Source: Sphingobacterium olei
GTDB lineage: Bacteria > Bacteroidota > Bacteroidia > Sphingobacteriales > Sphingobacteriaceae
Length of the DNA: 64,000 bases
Assembly (NCBI RefSeq): GCF_005048855.1
Contig: NZ_SUME01000004.1
Span: 496,001-560,000 of the forward strand
Direction: 5' to 3'
Within the stretch, counting starts at the first letter, position 1. The number at the start of each line of letters is the position of its first letter. Below the pieces are notes generated by a model. That model did not search any database. It was not told the origin of the DNA and saw only the letters and a program-made list of their open reading frames with translations. This document shows, in pieces, positions 9,522 to 18,442 of the stretch. Made by a program: the position numbers and the translations under genes.

Positions 9522-10463
9522 TTAAGGATTTCGATGGTTCAGGTACTCGAGTACTTTATCCACCAAAATATCAGATAATTTGTAATAACTTTCAAAAGTC
9601 CATCCTGCGACGTGTGGACTTAGTAAAACGTTATCTCTTGAAATCAAATCGGAGTACCACTCTTGTTGACCAAGAGCTGGAAACTTCTCTGTAGGTAATA
9701 CATCAAATGCGGCCCCTAGAATTTTACCGTTGTCAAGAGCTTTTATGACGGCAGGTATATGTGCAATGCCTCCACGGGCACCCATTAAAAAAAAGATGGG
9801 CTTTCGAAAGTGAAATAGGTATTCATCATCCACGAGATTCCTTGTTTCTTTTGTTAAAGGGATATGGAAACTAACCACATCCGCTTGTTTTACAATTTCT
9901 TCCATTGATACCTCCCGAGCATATGCATCCGAGAAACCAGTTTTATATTTGTCATAAGCAATTATATTCACATCAAACCCGGATAGTTTTTTTGCCATCG
10001 CCTGTCCATTGTTGCCATAACCTATTAATGCGACCGTTCGTCCTTTAAGTTCGTAGCCCCGATTTTCTTCACGCAGCCACTTCCCTTCGGCGATTTCACG
10101 ATTTCCACGGTTGAGATTATTCATTAAACTCAGCAGCATGCCGATCATATGCTCGCCAACAGCATCCCGGTTTCCTTCATTGGCACTGATTAAGGTGATT
10201 CCTTTTTGCGCAGCATGTTCCTCATCGATGTTATCCATTCCTGCTCCTGAACGGCCAATAAACCTTAGTTCCGGTGCCAGATCTATAAATTCTCGATCTA
10301 CCTGAAATTTTGAACGTATGATCAGACCCGTATAAAGCGAGATGCATTTTTCTGCCTCAGCTCTACTTATGGTTGGCGCATAGGAATATCGGATTCTTTC
10401 TCTGTCTAGCTTCTCCAACAGGACAGGGTGCACATCGTCAACGATAAGGATATTGGTGCTCAT
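9522..10463 (-). CDS. D-2-hydroxyacid dehydrogenase (phosphoglycerate dehydrogenase-like)
   Basis: A 313-residue NAD-dependent 2-hydroxyacid dehydrogenase. It has the split substrate domain, the nucleotide-binding loop GYGNNGQ, the catalytic Arg in GARGG, the acidic stretch FDVLPTEKFP and the catalytic His in SPHVAG near the C-terminus. FIGRSGAGMDNID resembles the SerA-type substrate loop. At ~310 residues it lacks the ACT regulatory domain of long SerA enzymes, so it could be a short-form 3-phosphoglycerate dehydrogenase or another D-2-hydroxyacid dehydrogenase. It lies 6 bases after the FAD-monooxygenase gene on the same strand, probably in one transcript with that gene and rsmA. Confidence 0.88.
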   Translation of the reverse strand: MSTNILIVDDVHPVLLEKLDRERIRYSYAPTISRAEAEKCISLYTGLIIRSKFQVDREFIDLAPELRFIGRSGAGMDNIDEEHAAQKGITLISANEGNRDAVGEHMIGMLLSLMNNLNRGNREIAEGKWLREENRGYELKGRTVALIGYGNNGQAMAKKLSGFDVNIIAYDKYKTGFSDAYAREVSMEEIVKQADVVSFHIPLTKETRNLVDDEYLFHFRKPIFFLMGARGGIAHIPAVIKALDNGKILGAAFDVLPTEKFPALGQQEWYSDLISRDNVLLSPHVAGWTFESYYKLSDILVDKVLEYLNHRNP

Positions 10464-10469
10464 AATTAG

Positions 10470-11636
10470 TTACTTATTGATGCTCATAAAATCAACGGAA
10501 AGGAGTTTTTCTAAATTTGCTTGACTCATCTTCGAGGGTATATTTTTTAGAATGGTGTTGCGTAGTGAGATCATAAATGGATTCTCCCATTGGGCTACCT
10601 CTCCAATACGTTTTGACGTTGTTGTAATATATCTTGTGCGTTGAAGTCTTCTTTTTTCGAAGGATAGAAAAGCCTTTGGAACGGATGCTTTATCAGTAAG
10701 TTCATCCATCAACACGGCTACGTCTTCCAGTGCCTGGCAGGCTCCTTGTCCCATATTAGGTGTCGTCGCGTGGCCTGCATCTCCCAACAGGAGAATATTG
10801 CCATAGGCAAGATGTTGCAATGGTTTGATATCCACAATGTCGTTCCATATCAGATCGGCATCTTGTGTATTAGATAATATTTCGGGGATCGGATCGTGGT
10901 AATGACTGAAGTGACGTTGTAAATCTGCTATCCTATAATTTCTATAGGTCTCGTTCTGATACGTAGCATTGATACATGCGTACCAGTAGATGCGGTTATG
11001 GGTGAGTGGTGTCATTCCAAATCGTCCTTTTTGACCCCAGGTTTCACTTCCATGTTTTAACGCAATCGTGCTATTGTCGATCGTAGCCCGCCAGCAGGTA
11101 TAACCTGCATAACGCGGAACAGCGCTACGTATCAGTTGCTGACGTAGCGGAGATTTAACGCCATCGGCAATGATAAGATATTTGGTATGATGCATTGTGC
11201 CGTCGGCAAAGTGAATGGTAATGACTCCTTCCTTTTGGTTGAGATCTATTGCTTTTTTGCCAAAATGTAGTGATTGTGCCTTTACTTGAGACAACAGGTA
11301 AAGGTGTAGATCAGCGCGATGGATGGCAAAATTTTGCTGGTTGTATTTCTGACTTAATGTTTTCGTATTCGGGGCTACTAAGACTTTTCCTTTGTCGTCT
11401 AAAATTTTATAGGAATCCAGGTGATGCCCTAGTTTTTCGATGTCTTCCCGGATGCCTAAATATTCCAACGCCTGCATCGCATTTGCCGCTAAACCAAATC
11501 CTGCTCCAATCCCTTTTAGTTGATCTGCCTGCTCAAATAGTGAAAAATTCATGCTATTGTTTTGGAGGCCTATGGCCGCGGCTAATCCAGCGACACCTCC
11601 TCCAATAATTGTAAATTCACTATCTATATCCATCAC
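10470..11636 (-). CDS. FAD-dependent monooxygenase (PHBH/salicylate hydroxylase family)
   Basis: A 388-residue class A flavoprotein monooxygenase. It shows the N-terminal FAD-binding GGGVAGLAAAIGL motif, a DG motif in LIIADGVKSPLR, and the C-terminal FAD-ribityl GDAGHATTPNMGQGA motif. Such enzymes hydroxylate aromatic or quinone-type substrates with NAD(P)H and oxygen; homologues include kynurenine, salicylate and TetX-type hydroxylases. No substrate-determining feature is recognisable. The gene follows rsmA by 1 base and precedes the dehydrogenase by 6 bases. No signal peptide is seen, so it is cytosolic. Confidence 0.87.
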   Translation of the reverse strand: MMDIDSEFTIIGGGVAGLAAAIGLQNNSMNFSLFEQADQLKGIGAGFGLAANAMQALEYLGIREDIEKLGHHLDSYKILDDKGKVLVAPNTKTLSQKYNQQNFAIHRADLHLYLLSQVKAQSLHFGKKAIDLNQKEGVITIHFADGTMHHTKYLIIADGVKSPLRQQLIRSAVPRYAGYTCWRATIDNSTIALKHGSETWGQKGRFGMTPLTHNRIYWYACINATYQNETYRNYRIADLQRHFSHYHDPIPEILSNTQDADLIWNDIVDIKPLQHLAYGNILLLGDAGHATTPNMGQGACQALEDVAVLMDELTDKASVPKAFLSFEKRRLQRTRYITTTSKRIGEVAQWENPFMISLRNTILKNIPSKMSQANLEKLLSVDFMSINK

Positions 11637-11637
11637 A

Positions 11638-12414
11638 CTATGCGTTAGTAATTTCGTTTGTCAATTGTACAAAATTTTCTACACTTAAACGTTCTGCCCG
11701 TAATTCGTATAGCGGATTGTCGCTCATCTTATCTTTTGGAATAACACCGGATAATGAATTCCTTAGCGTCTTGCGACGTTGATTGAATCCGGCCTTTACT
11801 ACTCGCCAAAATAGTTTTTCATCGCAATCCAGAACTGTTCTGGAATTGCGTGTCATGCGCATCACTCCTGATAATACTTTTGGGGGTGGATTAAAAGCGC
11901 CTGCTTTTACCGTGAAAAGGTATTCTACATCGTAGTAGGCTTGTAGAAAAACACTTAGTATTCCATATTCCTTACTGCCCGGTTTAGCCACACATCGTTC
12001 GGCAACTTCTTTTTGAAACATACCGACCATCTGAACCACGCGATTTCGCTCCTCCAATATTTTGAATAATATTTGAGAAGAGATGTTGTACGGAAAATTA
12101 CCGATTACGGCCATTTTATCTCCAAAATACAGATTGAAATCCAACGCCAAAAAATCTCCATGGATTAGGCGGTCGCCTAACTGAGAATACTTATCTGCTA
12201 GAAATGTTATGGACTCGTCGTCGACGTCGATTAAGTAGGTTTGGTACTCCTCGTGCTGGAGTAAAAAGTCGGAGAGTACACCCATTCCCGGTCCCACTTC
12301 CAACACATGCTTGAATCCCAACGAGGGGCTCAACGCTTCAACAATGCGTTGAGCGGCATTTTTGTCGTTTAGGAAATGTTGTCCGAGGTGTTTCTTTGCG
12401 CGTACATTACTCAT
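11638..12414 (-). CDS. rsmA: 16S rRNA A1518/A1519 N6-dimethyltransferase
   Basis: A 258-residue RsmA/KsgA. It dimethylates two adjacent adenines in helix 45 of 16S rRNA late in small-subunit assembly, using S-adenosylmethionine. Visible motifs are KKHLGQHFLND at the N-terminus, EVGPGMGVLS (SAM-binding) and the catalytic GNFPYNIS. The start is set at ATG 12414 (MSNVRAKKHLGQ); a TTG at 12432 would add six unconserved residues. The length fits the family. It is the first gene of a tight three-gene minus-strand cluster. Confidence 0.96.
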   Translation of the reverse strand: MSNVRAKKHLGQHFLNDKNAAQRIVEALSPSLGFKHVLEVGPGMGVLSDFLLQHEEYQTYLIDVDDESITFLADKYSQLGDRLIHGDFLALDFNLYFGDKMAVIGNFPYNISSQILFKILEERNRVVQMVGMFQKEVAERCVAKPGSKEYGILSVFLQAYYDVEYLFTVKAGAFNPPPKVLSGVMRMTRNSRTVLDCDEKLFWRVVKAGFNQRRKTLRNSLSGVIPKDKMSDNPLYELRAERLSVENFVQLTNEITNA

Positions 12415-12687
12415 AATATCTATTTGATACAAAGATACTATTTTATGTTTTGCTACTATCTTAATTTTATTTACAGGCTGTTTAAGTTATAAATGGTTCG
12501 TTTTATATCTATAGAACCTTGATAATGAACAACACTTAATAAACGTTTAGCGTACTTGAATATCCTACACGTATCTCTTTTTTAACTAAGGTTTAATAAC
12601 AAAAAATATTGTCTTTAAATACTGCTAACTAGAGCGATATGGTATCGTTATTGTGCAAGTATTCACATGACATAAAATTATAAACAT

Positions 12688-13032
12688 ATGAAAAGGTTAA
12701 TAAACCTAAGGAATCTCGCTGCTATAGTAGTAGCCGTTTCCATGATGGGGTGGACAAATGTAAATGCGCAGGAGCAAAGCAAAACCATACCTCCTCCTAA
12801 AAAGACAAAAGAACTCCTAAAAACACCGAAACGTGAAAATGGTATGCTCGATACCACAAAAAACGTAACGCCTAAAAAATCACTCCCGGATTCTAAAACT
12901 GTTCCTTCTCCAAAAATGGAAGATAAGGCAACAGGTGAAAAACACAATGGATTTGATGTCCTGTTAGATAAGGATAAGAAGAAATACTATTTGGATAAAG
13001 ATGGTAAAAAGGTCTTTCTGGACGGAAAATAA
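12688..13032 (+). CDS. Small secreted Lys/Pro-rich protein, unknown function
   Basis: A 114-residue protein with a clear Sec signal peptide (MKRLINLRNLAAIVVAVSMM, cleavage probably after NVNA-Q). The mature part is lysine- and proline-rich (PPPKKTKE, TPKRENG, TPKKSLPDSK) and looks disordered. It ends in a short repetitive motif, DKDKKKYYLDKDGKKVFLD, in which two DK-DxxK units precede aromatic residues. I do not recognise the family. It stands alone, with a 273-base upstream region and a strong terminator 54 bases after the stop. A periplasmic or surface location is inferred from the signal peptide only. Confidence 0.75.
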   Translation: MKRLINLRNLAAIVVAVSMMGWTNVNAQEQSKTIPPPKKTKELLKTPKRENGMLDTTKNVTPKKSLPDSKTVPSPKMEDKATGEKHNGFDVLLDKDKKKYYLDKDGKKVFLDGK

Positions 13033-13085
13033 TATGTTTTGTTAAAGAAGTAATGTAAGAGTAATGGTTATGCGTAAGAATTCGT

Positions 13086-13122
13086 AAAACAGCAGAAAGC
13101 ATTAGTTTTCTGCTGTTTTTTG
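13086..13122 (+). terminator. Intrinsic terminator after the small secreted protein gene
   Basis: A perfect 13-bp stem (13086-13098 with 13107-13119) around an 8-base loop, with an A-tract before and a T-tract after it. It lies just upstream of pdxA. Confidence 0.85.
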
Positions 13123-13152
13123 TTTATTTTTGACCGAATAAAGCTTTAAAAG

Positions 13153-14208
13153 ATGAGTGAAAAATTAAAAGTAGGTATTAGTATAGGCGATATAAATGGA
13201 ATAGGATTGGAAGTGATTATCAAATCGTTATTGGATAATCGTGTGCTAGAGTATTTTACACCTATAGTCTATGGAAATACTAAAAATGCTTCTTTTCATC
13301 GTAAAGCAAATAATATCAACGATTTCAGTTTCAATGTAATCAATGGGGTAGAACAAGCGAACCCGAAACGGGCGAATATGATCAACTGCTGGCAGGAGGA
13401 TGTTCGGATTACCTTGGGAGAGGAGAATGAGATAGGTGGAAAATATGCCTTTATTTCACTTGAGAGAGCCGTTGAAGATTTAAATGCGGGAAAGATCGAT
13501 GCATTGATTACAGCTCCTATCAACAAGCATAATATTCAACAAGAGGGATTTACGTTCCCCGGGCATACGGAATACCTGCAAAGTAAGACGAATTCGGATG
13601 ATGTACTGATGTTTATGATCTGTGATGATCTCCGTATCGGCGTTGTTACCGGACATATTCCTGTTAAAGAGGTTGCGGCTCAGATTACTGAAGAAGCAAT
13701 ATTGAAAAAGCTTCGTTTGATGAATAATAGTCTGAAGACCGACTTTTGGATTCAGAAACCAAAGATTGCCGTATTAGGACTTAATCCTCATGCTGGTGAT
13801 AACGGTATTATAGGGACCGAAGACGATACAGTTATTCGACCGGCCATCAATAAAGCAAAAGAGGAAGGAATCCTTTGTTTTGGCCCGTATCCAGCGGATG
13901 GATTCTTTGTTGCGGATGCGTATCTAAAATTTGATGGTGTGTTGGCGATGTATCACGATCAAGGTTTAATTCCTTTCAAACATATCGCGAATCGTAAGGG
14001 TGTAAACTATACCGCTGGCTTACCTATTGTACGCACATCGCCCGATCACGGAACAGGCTATGATATTGCCGGAAAGAATTTAGCTTCTCACGAATCATTC
14101 TTGGAAGCGATATTTGCTGCAGTACATATCGTTAAAAATCGCCGAGAACAAGCCGAATTGTCGCAAAATCCATTAACATTTCGTAAACTTTCAAAGGATA
14201 GGGATTAA
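13153..14208 (+). CDS. pdxA: 4-hydroxythreonine-4-phosphate dehydrogenase
   Basis: A 351-residue PdxA that oxidises and decarboxylates 4-phosphohydroxy-L-threonine in DXP-dependent pyridoxal phosphate synthesis. It begins MSEKLKVGISIGDINGIGLEV, the conserved family N-terminus. It has the metal-site histidines in FPGHTEYLQ and MYHDQGLIPFKH, and the NPHAGDNG and PDHGTGYDIAGK stretches. The start ATG follows an A-rich leader without a clear Shine-Dalgarno, as is normal in Bacteroidota. It is probably the first gene of a run with cca, the pRiA4b-like gene and miaA; the gap to cca is 18 bases. Confidence 0.95.
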   Translation: MSEKLKVGISIGDINGIGLEVIIKSLLDNRVLEYFTPIVYGNTKNASFHRKANNINDFSFNVINGVEQANPKRANMINCWQEDVRITLGEENEIGGKYAFISLERAVEDLNAGKIDALITAPINKHNIQQEGFTFPGHTEYLQSKTNSDDVLMFMICDDLRIGVVTGHIPVKEVAAQITEEAILKKLRLMNNSLKTDFWIQKPKIAVLGLNPHAGDNGIIGTEDDTVIRPAINKAKEEGILCFGPYPADGFFVADAYLKFDGVLAMYHDQGLIPFKHIANRKGVNYTAGLPIVRTSPDHGTGYDIAGKNLASHESFLEAIFAAVHIVKNRREQAELSQNPLTFRKLSKDRD

Positions 14209-14226
14209 TCTATAAAATAAGTAATT

Positions 14227-15663
14227 TTGCAAATTATTAGACATTTACAACATCCTATATTTCCCATTATTAAAGAATTGGCAGAACACACAAAAACCGA
14301 ATGCTACGTCATTGGGGGGTATGTGCGGGATCGTATTATGGAACGCCCATTCAAAAACGATGTAGACATTTTAGTTATAGGAAGCGGAATAGATTTTGCA
14401 AATGCATTAGGCGAAAAGTTGCGTACTAAGGTGGCTGTTTATAAATCTTTTGGTACCGCCATGTTGGTTTACGATGGACTGGACGTCGAATTTGTGGGGG
14501 CTCGAAAGGAATCTTATCGAAGGGAATCACGCAAACCTATTGTAGAGAACGGAACGTTGCAAGACGATCAGAACAGACGTGATTTTACCATTAATGCTAT
14601 GGCATATTCGCTTAATGTCTATAACTATGGCGAATTGTTGGATCCGTTTAACGGCGTCGAGGACATTAAAAACTGCATTATTCGTACTCCTTTAGCACCG
14701 ACAGAAACTTTTTCGGACGATCCGTTGCGTATGATGCGGGCAATCCGTTTTGCAACACAACTGAACTTTAAAATTGATATCCAGGCGATCCAATCCATTT
14801 CGGACACAAAGGATAGGATTAAAATCATTTCTAAAGAACGTATTACAGATGAATTGAATAAGATTATCTTGTCGAATAAACCATCAATGGGTTTTAAATA
14901 TCTATTCGACACCGGATTATTAGCATTGATATTTCCAGCGATGTGTAATCTGCATGGTGTTGATGTAATTGATGGCAAAGGGCATAAGGATAACTTTTAT
15001 CATACCTTGGAAGTACTAGATAATGTTGCCGAGAAGTCTGATGATCTATGGCTGAGATGGGCGGCTATTATGCACGATATCGCTAAACCGGCAACTAAAC
15101 GATTTGATAAACGTATCGGATGGACATTCCACGGCCATGAAGATAAGGGTGCACGAATGGTTCCCAAACTTTTTGCCGAACTGAAATTACCCCTTAACGA
15201 CAAGATGAAATTTGTGCAGAAATTGGTACAGTTGCACTTGCGGCCAATTGTATTAGCACAGGAGATTGTGACCGATTCTGCTGTTAGACGTTTACTTTTT
15301 GAAGCTGGGGATGATATAGAGGCGCTGATGCTGTTGTGTCATGCCGATGTGACGACGAAAAATGAATTTAAAAAGAAAAAATATAGAGATAATTTTGAGC
15401 TGGTAAAACAGAAGCTCAAAGACGTAGAAGAACGTGATCAGATCCGTAATTGGCAACCCCCGGTGACTGGTGAAGATATCATGGAAGTTTTTGGATTAGG
15501 GCCGGGCAAGGTGGTCGGTATCATCAAGAATGCTATTCGCGAGGCGATTCTGGAAGGAGATATTCCAAATAATCGAGAGGCAGCATATCATTTTATGGTA
15601 AGTCGTGGGAAAGATTTAAATTTAGAACCAAAACGTACTTTGTCTTTAGAGACTTCAAAATAA
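14227..15663 (+). CDS. cca: CCA tRNA nucleotidyltransferase / poly(A) polymerase-like protein with HD domain
   Basis: A 478-residue class II nucleotidyltransferase with a C-terminal HD phosphohydrolase domain. The N-terminus has the template motif YVIGGYVRD and the catalytic NDVDILV (metal-binding Asp pair), then RRDFTINAMAYSL, and DPLRMMRAIRFATQL in the neck region. The HD domain shows HTLEVLDNVAEKS and MHDIAKPATK. This layout fits Bacteroidota Cca proteins, which add CCA to tRNA 3' ends. The start is an in-frame TTG at 14227; it gives the HLQHPIFPII start seen in relatives, and the next ATG would cut into the catalytic domain. It lies in an operon with pdxA and miaA. Confidence 0.9.
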   Translation: MQIIRHLQHPIFPIIKELAEHTKTECYVIGGYVRDRIMERPFKNDVDILVIGSGIDFANALGEKLRTKVAVYKSFGTAMLVYDGLDVEFVGARKESYRRESRKPIVENGTLQDDQNRRDFTINAMAYSLNVYNYGELLDPFNGVEDIKNCIIRTPLAPTETFSDDPLRMMRAIRFATQLNFKIDIQAIQSISDTKDRIKIISKERITDELNKIILSNKPSMGFKYLFDTGLLALIFPAMCNLHGVDVIDGKGHKDNFYHTLEVLDNVAEKSDDLWLRWAAIMHDIAKPATKRFDKRIGWTFHGHEDKGARMVPKLFAELKLPLNDKMKFVQKLVQLHLRPIVLAQEIVTDSAVRRLLFEAGDDIEALMLLCHADVTTKNEFKKKKYRDNFELVKQKLKDVEERDQIRNWQPPVTGEDIMEVFGLGPGKVVGIIKNAIREAILEGDIPNNREAAYHFMVSRGKDLNLEPKRTLSLETSK

Positions 15664-15715
15664 TTTTTATTTTTATACGGCGATTGAGCGTGAGCTTAAA
15701 AACGAGACTTATAAT

Positions 15716-16300
15716 ATGGCAATTTATAGATTTAGAGTAACTTTTGAAGATTATGAAGATATATATCGCGACATTGATATGCCTTCAAAGAGCACCTTCT
15801 TAGAATTACATCAAGAAATTCATAAGAGCACAGGTTATCCTGTAGATGCATCATCTTCATTCTACGTAAGTAATGACCAATGGAAGAAAGGCACTGAGGT
15901 TGCTCTACAACCTTCTGCACGTAAAATAAATGATGGCGTATTGCTGATGGAAAATATCCGTTTGAGTAAGTTTATAGATGATCCCCATCAAAAGTTTTAT
16001 TATATCTATAATTTCGACCGTCCCTACGATTTTCATGTGGAGCTCATTAAAATTCTGAAAGAAGAAGATGGTAAAGAATACCCGGCTTTATTTAAAGTTG
16101 TCGGTCAGGCTCCTCGGAATCTAGCAGCGGCCAATTTCCCTGTGACAGATACGGTCGATGATGAAGAGGACGAAGATGATATTGATGCAGTAACCGAAGA
16201 GTATGGTGTTGACGAAGAGGATGATTTTGATGTTGTCGACGATGAAGAGGGTGGAGAAGAGGAGTCTTCGCGCGAGTTTGGAGGAGAAGATAGTTATTAA
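15716..16300 (+). CDS. pRiA4b ORF-3-like (IS1096 TnpR-like) domain protein with acidic tail
   Basis: A 194-residue protein. Residues 1-~140 (MAIYRFRVTFEDYEDIYRDI, FYVSNDQWKKGTEV, YIYNFDRPYDFHVEL) match the plasmid pRiA4b ORF-3-like family, first described as a transposon passenger but widely found as a single-copy chromosomal gene in Bacteroidota. The last ~50 residues are almost entirely Asp/Glu and probably disordered. No catalytic residues are obvious. It lies between cca and miaA, both tRNA-modifying, and its 3' end overlaps the likely miaA start. Function is unknown; a domesticated housekeeping role is more likely than mobility. Confidence 0.85.
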   Translation: MAIYRFRVTFEDYEDIYRDIDMPSKSTFLELHQEIHKSTGYPVDASSSFYVSNDQWKKGTEVALQPSARKINDGVLLMENIRLSKFIDDPHQKFYYIYNFDRPYDFHVELIKILKEEDGKEYPALFKVVGQAPRNLAAANFPVTDTVDDEEDEDDIDAVTEEYGVDEEDDFDVVDDEEGGEEESSREFGGEDSY

Positions 16301-17228
16301 TGCACGCAATACAATAGTCAAAAAGACCCTTGTCGTAGTGGTTGGTCCTACCGCAGTAGGAAAAACTGCTATGGCTATTTCCTTAGCGCAGCATTTCAGC
16401 ACCGAAATTATTTCCGCGGATTCACGCCAATTTTATCGAGAGATGTATATTGGTACAGCAAAACCTGACTTGGAAGAACTTGCTGCGGCCCCCCATCACT
16501 TTATCGATTCCCATTCCATAGAGCAAGAATATTCTGCAGGAGATTTCGAACGCGATGCGTTGGCATTACTGGAAGGATTGTTTAAAAAGCACGATATCGT
16601 TATTATGGTCGGCGGGTCGGGGCTATTTGTGAGGGCAGTTTGTGAAGGACTTGATAACCTACCCAAGGCTCCGGAGGGTATTCGGGATCAACTTAATAAA
16701 GACTTTGAGCAACATGGGCTTGAACTTTTGAAGGAACGTCTTTTAGCAATAGATCCTGACTATTACGCTGTAGCGGATATTGATAATCCCCAACGTGTGA
16801 TTAGAGCACTGGAGGTTTACGAGACAACGGGACTACCTATGTCTTCTTATCAGAAGAAAGCCGCTCCTCAAAGACCATTTGATATCGTTACTATCGGCCT
16901 CAACATCGAAAGGGAGAAGTTATATAAGCGCATCAATATGCGCGTGGATAGAATGATGGAAATGGGTTTGCTAGAAGAAGTGAAATCGCTGAAACCGTAT
17001 CGGAATAAGCCAGCTTTACTTACGGTAGGCTATGCCGAGTTATTTGATTACCTGGACGAAAAATATACGCTGGAGGAAGCCGTAGATAAAATAAAACAAA
17101 ATTCGCGTCGCTATGCTAAGCGCCAGATTACCTGGTTTAAGAAATATGGTAATACCATCTGGTTTGAACCGAATGACAAAGATAAAATAGTAGCTTATCT
17201 TAATAGAACTAATCCAACCTGTCTTTAA
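16278..17228 (+). CDS. miaA: tRNA dimethylallyltransferase
   Basis: MiaA prenylates N6 of A37 in tRNAs reading UNN codons. It has the P-loop VVGPTAVGKTA, the ISADSRQFYREM motif, GTAKPDLEE, the GGSGLFVRAV motif and the C-terminal NSRRYAKRQITWFKK. The start is unclear. No ATG lies near the expected N-terminus; a TTG at 16278 gives 316 residues and a 23-base overlap with the upstream gene. ATGs at 16242 or 16203 would add non-homologous Lys/Arg-rich residues encoded opposite the acidic tail of the previous gene. A strong GGAGGAG at 16280-16286 sits 9 bases before an ATT at 16296. It is probably translated by coupling to the upstream gene. Confidence 0.92.
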   Translation: MEEKIVINARNTIVKKTLVVVVGPTAVGKTAMAISLAQHFSTEIISADSRQFYREMYIGTAKPDLEELAAAPHHFIDSHSIEQEYSAGDFERDALALLEGLFKKHDIVIMVGGSGLFVRAVCEGLDNLPKAPEGIRDQLNKDFEQHGLELLKERLLAIDPDYYAVADIDNPQRVIRALEVYETTGLPMSSYQKKAAPQRPFDIVTIGLNIEREKLYKRINMRVDRMMEMGLLEEVKSLKPYRNKPALLTVGYAELFDYLDEKYTLEEAVDKIKQNSRRYAKRQITWFKKYGNTIWFEPNDKDKIVAYLNRTNPTCL

Positions 17229-17317
17229 TACCACTAAAATAAATAAAGGTGCGAAGTAAAGATCTTATTCTGTATTTTTATATAATATGGTTAATTAAAG
17301 ATAGCAATTACAACAAA

Positions 17318-17349
17318 AAATCCCAAACAGAATAAACTGCTTGGGATTT
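17318..17349 (-). terminator. Intrinsic terminator of ilvE
   Basis: A 13-bp stem with one mismatch (17318-17330 with 17337-17349). Read on the minus strand it ends in a T-rich run. It sits 26 bases after the ilvE stop and may also stop miaA transcripts. Confidence 0.75.
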
Positions 17350-17374
17350 AGCTTATTATAGTCAACGTGAACAA

Positions 17375-18442
17375 TTAAACAATATAATTCCAGCCGAATG
17401 GATCTTCAATTTTTCCATAACGTAGATCATTTAAATAGCTCAATACTTTGTTGGAGAATTCGCGGCCTTCTACCGGCGGCAGAGTGTAATCCCGCCCCTC
17501 GAATCCGATACGTGAAATATGCGTAATAGTGGCAGCAGTACCGGCAGCAAAGGCTTCGGATACGGTTCCGTTTTCGATACCGTCAATTAGCTCTTGTACC
17601 GATACCTTGCGTTGTTCTGCCTTATAGCCCCACTTTTCAGCTAATTCCATAATGGTACGACGTGTAACGCCATGCAAGATGGTATCTCCGTGTGGAGTGA
17701 TGATGGTATCTCCGATACGGAATATAAGGTTTGCTGTACCCGCTTCTTCAATGTATCTATGCTCATTTGCATCAGTCCACATAATTTGATCGTATCCCTC
17801 ATCGTTAGCCAATTTGGTAGGATATAGGGATAATGCATAATTACCCGCGTTTTTGGAAAAACCAACTCCACCCTCTGCAGCACGCGTATAATGGGTTTCT
17901 ACTTTTAAGCTGATAGGTTTACTATAGTAAGCTCCTACAGGGCATGTAATGATAATGAATTTATACGATATAGAAGGATGAACACCCAATGCCGCTTCCG
18001 TAGCAAACATGAAAGGGCGGATATATAATGAAGTCCCTTCTTTAGACGGTACCCAATTTCTGTCTACATCCAATAATTTTTTCAATCCTCCTAAGAAAAT
18101 TTCTTCAGGCACTTCAGGCATTTGTAAGCGTGAAGCTGATTTGTTAAAACGTTCCCAATTTTTCTCTGGACGGAAGATGCTCACTGTACCATCTGCAAAT
18201 TTATATCCTTTAATCCCCTCAAAGATAGCCTGCCCATAATGCAGTGCCGACATAGACGGATTGACCGTTAAATCCCCATAAGGTAGAATGCTGACGTCTA
18301 TCCATTCACCGTCATTGTATTCAGCGACCAGCATGTGGTCTGACATGATTTTTCCGAATACTAAATTGTTAAAATCTACCTGCGAGAGTCTTGATTGTTG
18401 CGTTGGCTCTACGCGAATTGAAAGTTGTTCTGTCGCGCTCAT
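17375..18442 (-). CDS. ilvE: Branched-chain-amino-acid aminotransferase
   Basis: A 355-residue fold-type IV PLP aminotransferase that converts Leu, Ile and Val to their 2-oxo acids with 2-oxoglutarate. It shows LHYGQAIFEGIKGYK near the N-terminus, the SLYIRPFMFATE substrate region, the lysine-bearing FSKNAGNYA stretch (PLP Lys by family analogy), YIEEAGTANLIF and a late AAGTAATITHI loop. Length and motifs fit the eukaryote-like class II BCAT common in Bacteroidota. It is monocistronic, with its own terminator and a 320-base region upstream. Confidence 0.95.
   Translation of the reverse strand: MSATEQLSIRVEPTQQSRLSQVDFNNLVFGKIMSDHMLVAEYNDGEWIDVSILPYGDLTVNPSMSALHYGQAIFEGIKGYKFADGTVSIFRPEKNWERFNKSASRLQMPEVPEEIFLGGLKKLLDVDRNWVPSKEGTSLYIRPFMFATEAALGVHPSISYKFIIITCPVGAYYSKPISLKVETHYTRAAEGGVGFSKNAGNYALSLYPTKLANDEGYDQIMWTDANEHRYIEEAGTANLIFRIGDTIITPHGDTILHGVTRRTIMELAEKWGYKAEQRKVSVQELIDGIENGTVSEAFAAGTAATITHISRIGFEGRDYTLPPVEGREFSNKVLSYLNDLRYGKIEDPFGWNYIV

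Noticed and set aside
15716..16300. Intact transposon carrying the pRiA4b ORF-3-like gene
   Set aside because: No transposase, terminal inverted repeats or target duplications lie around it; it sits inside a housekeeping operon.
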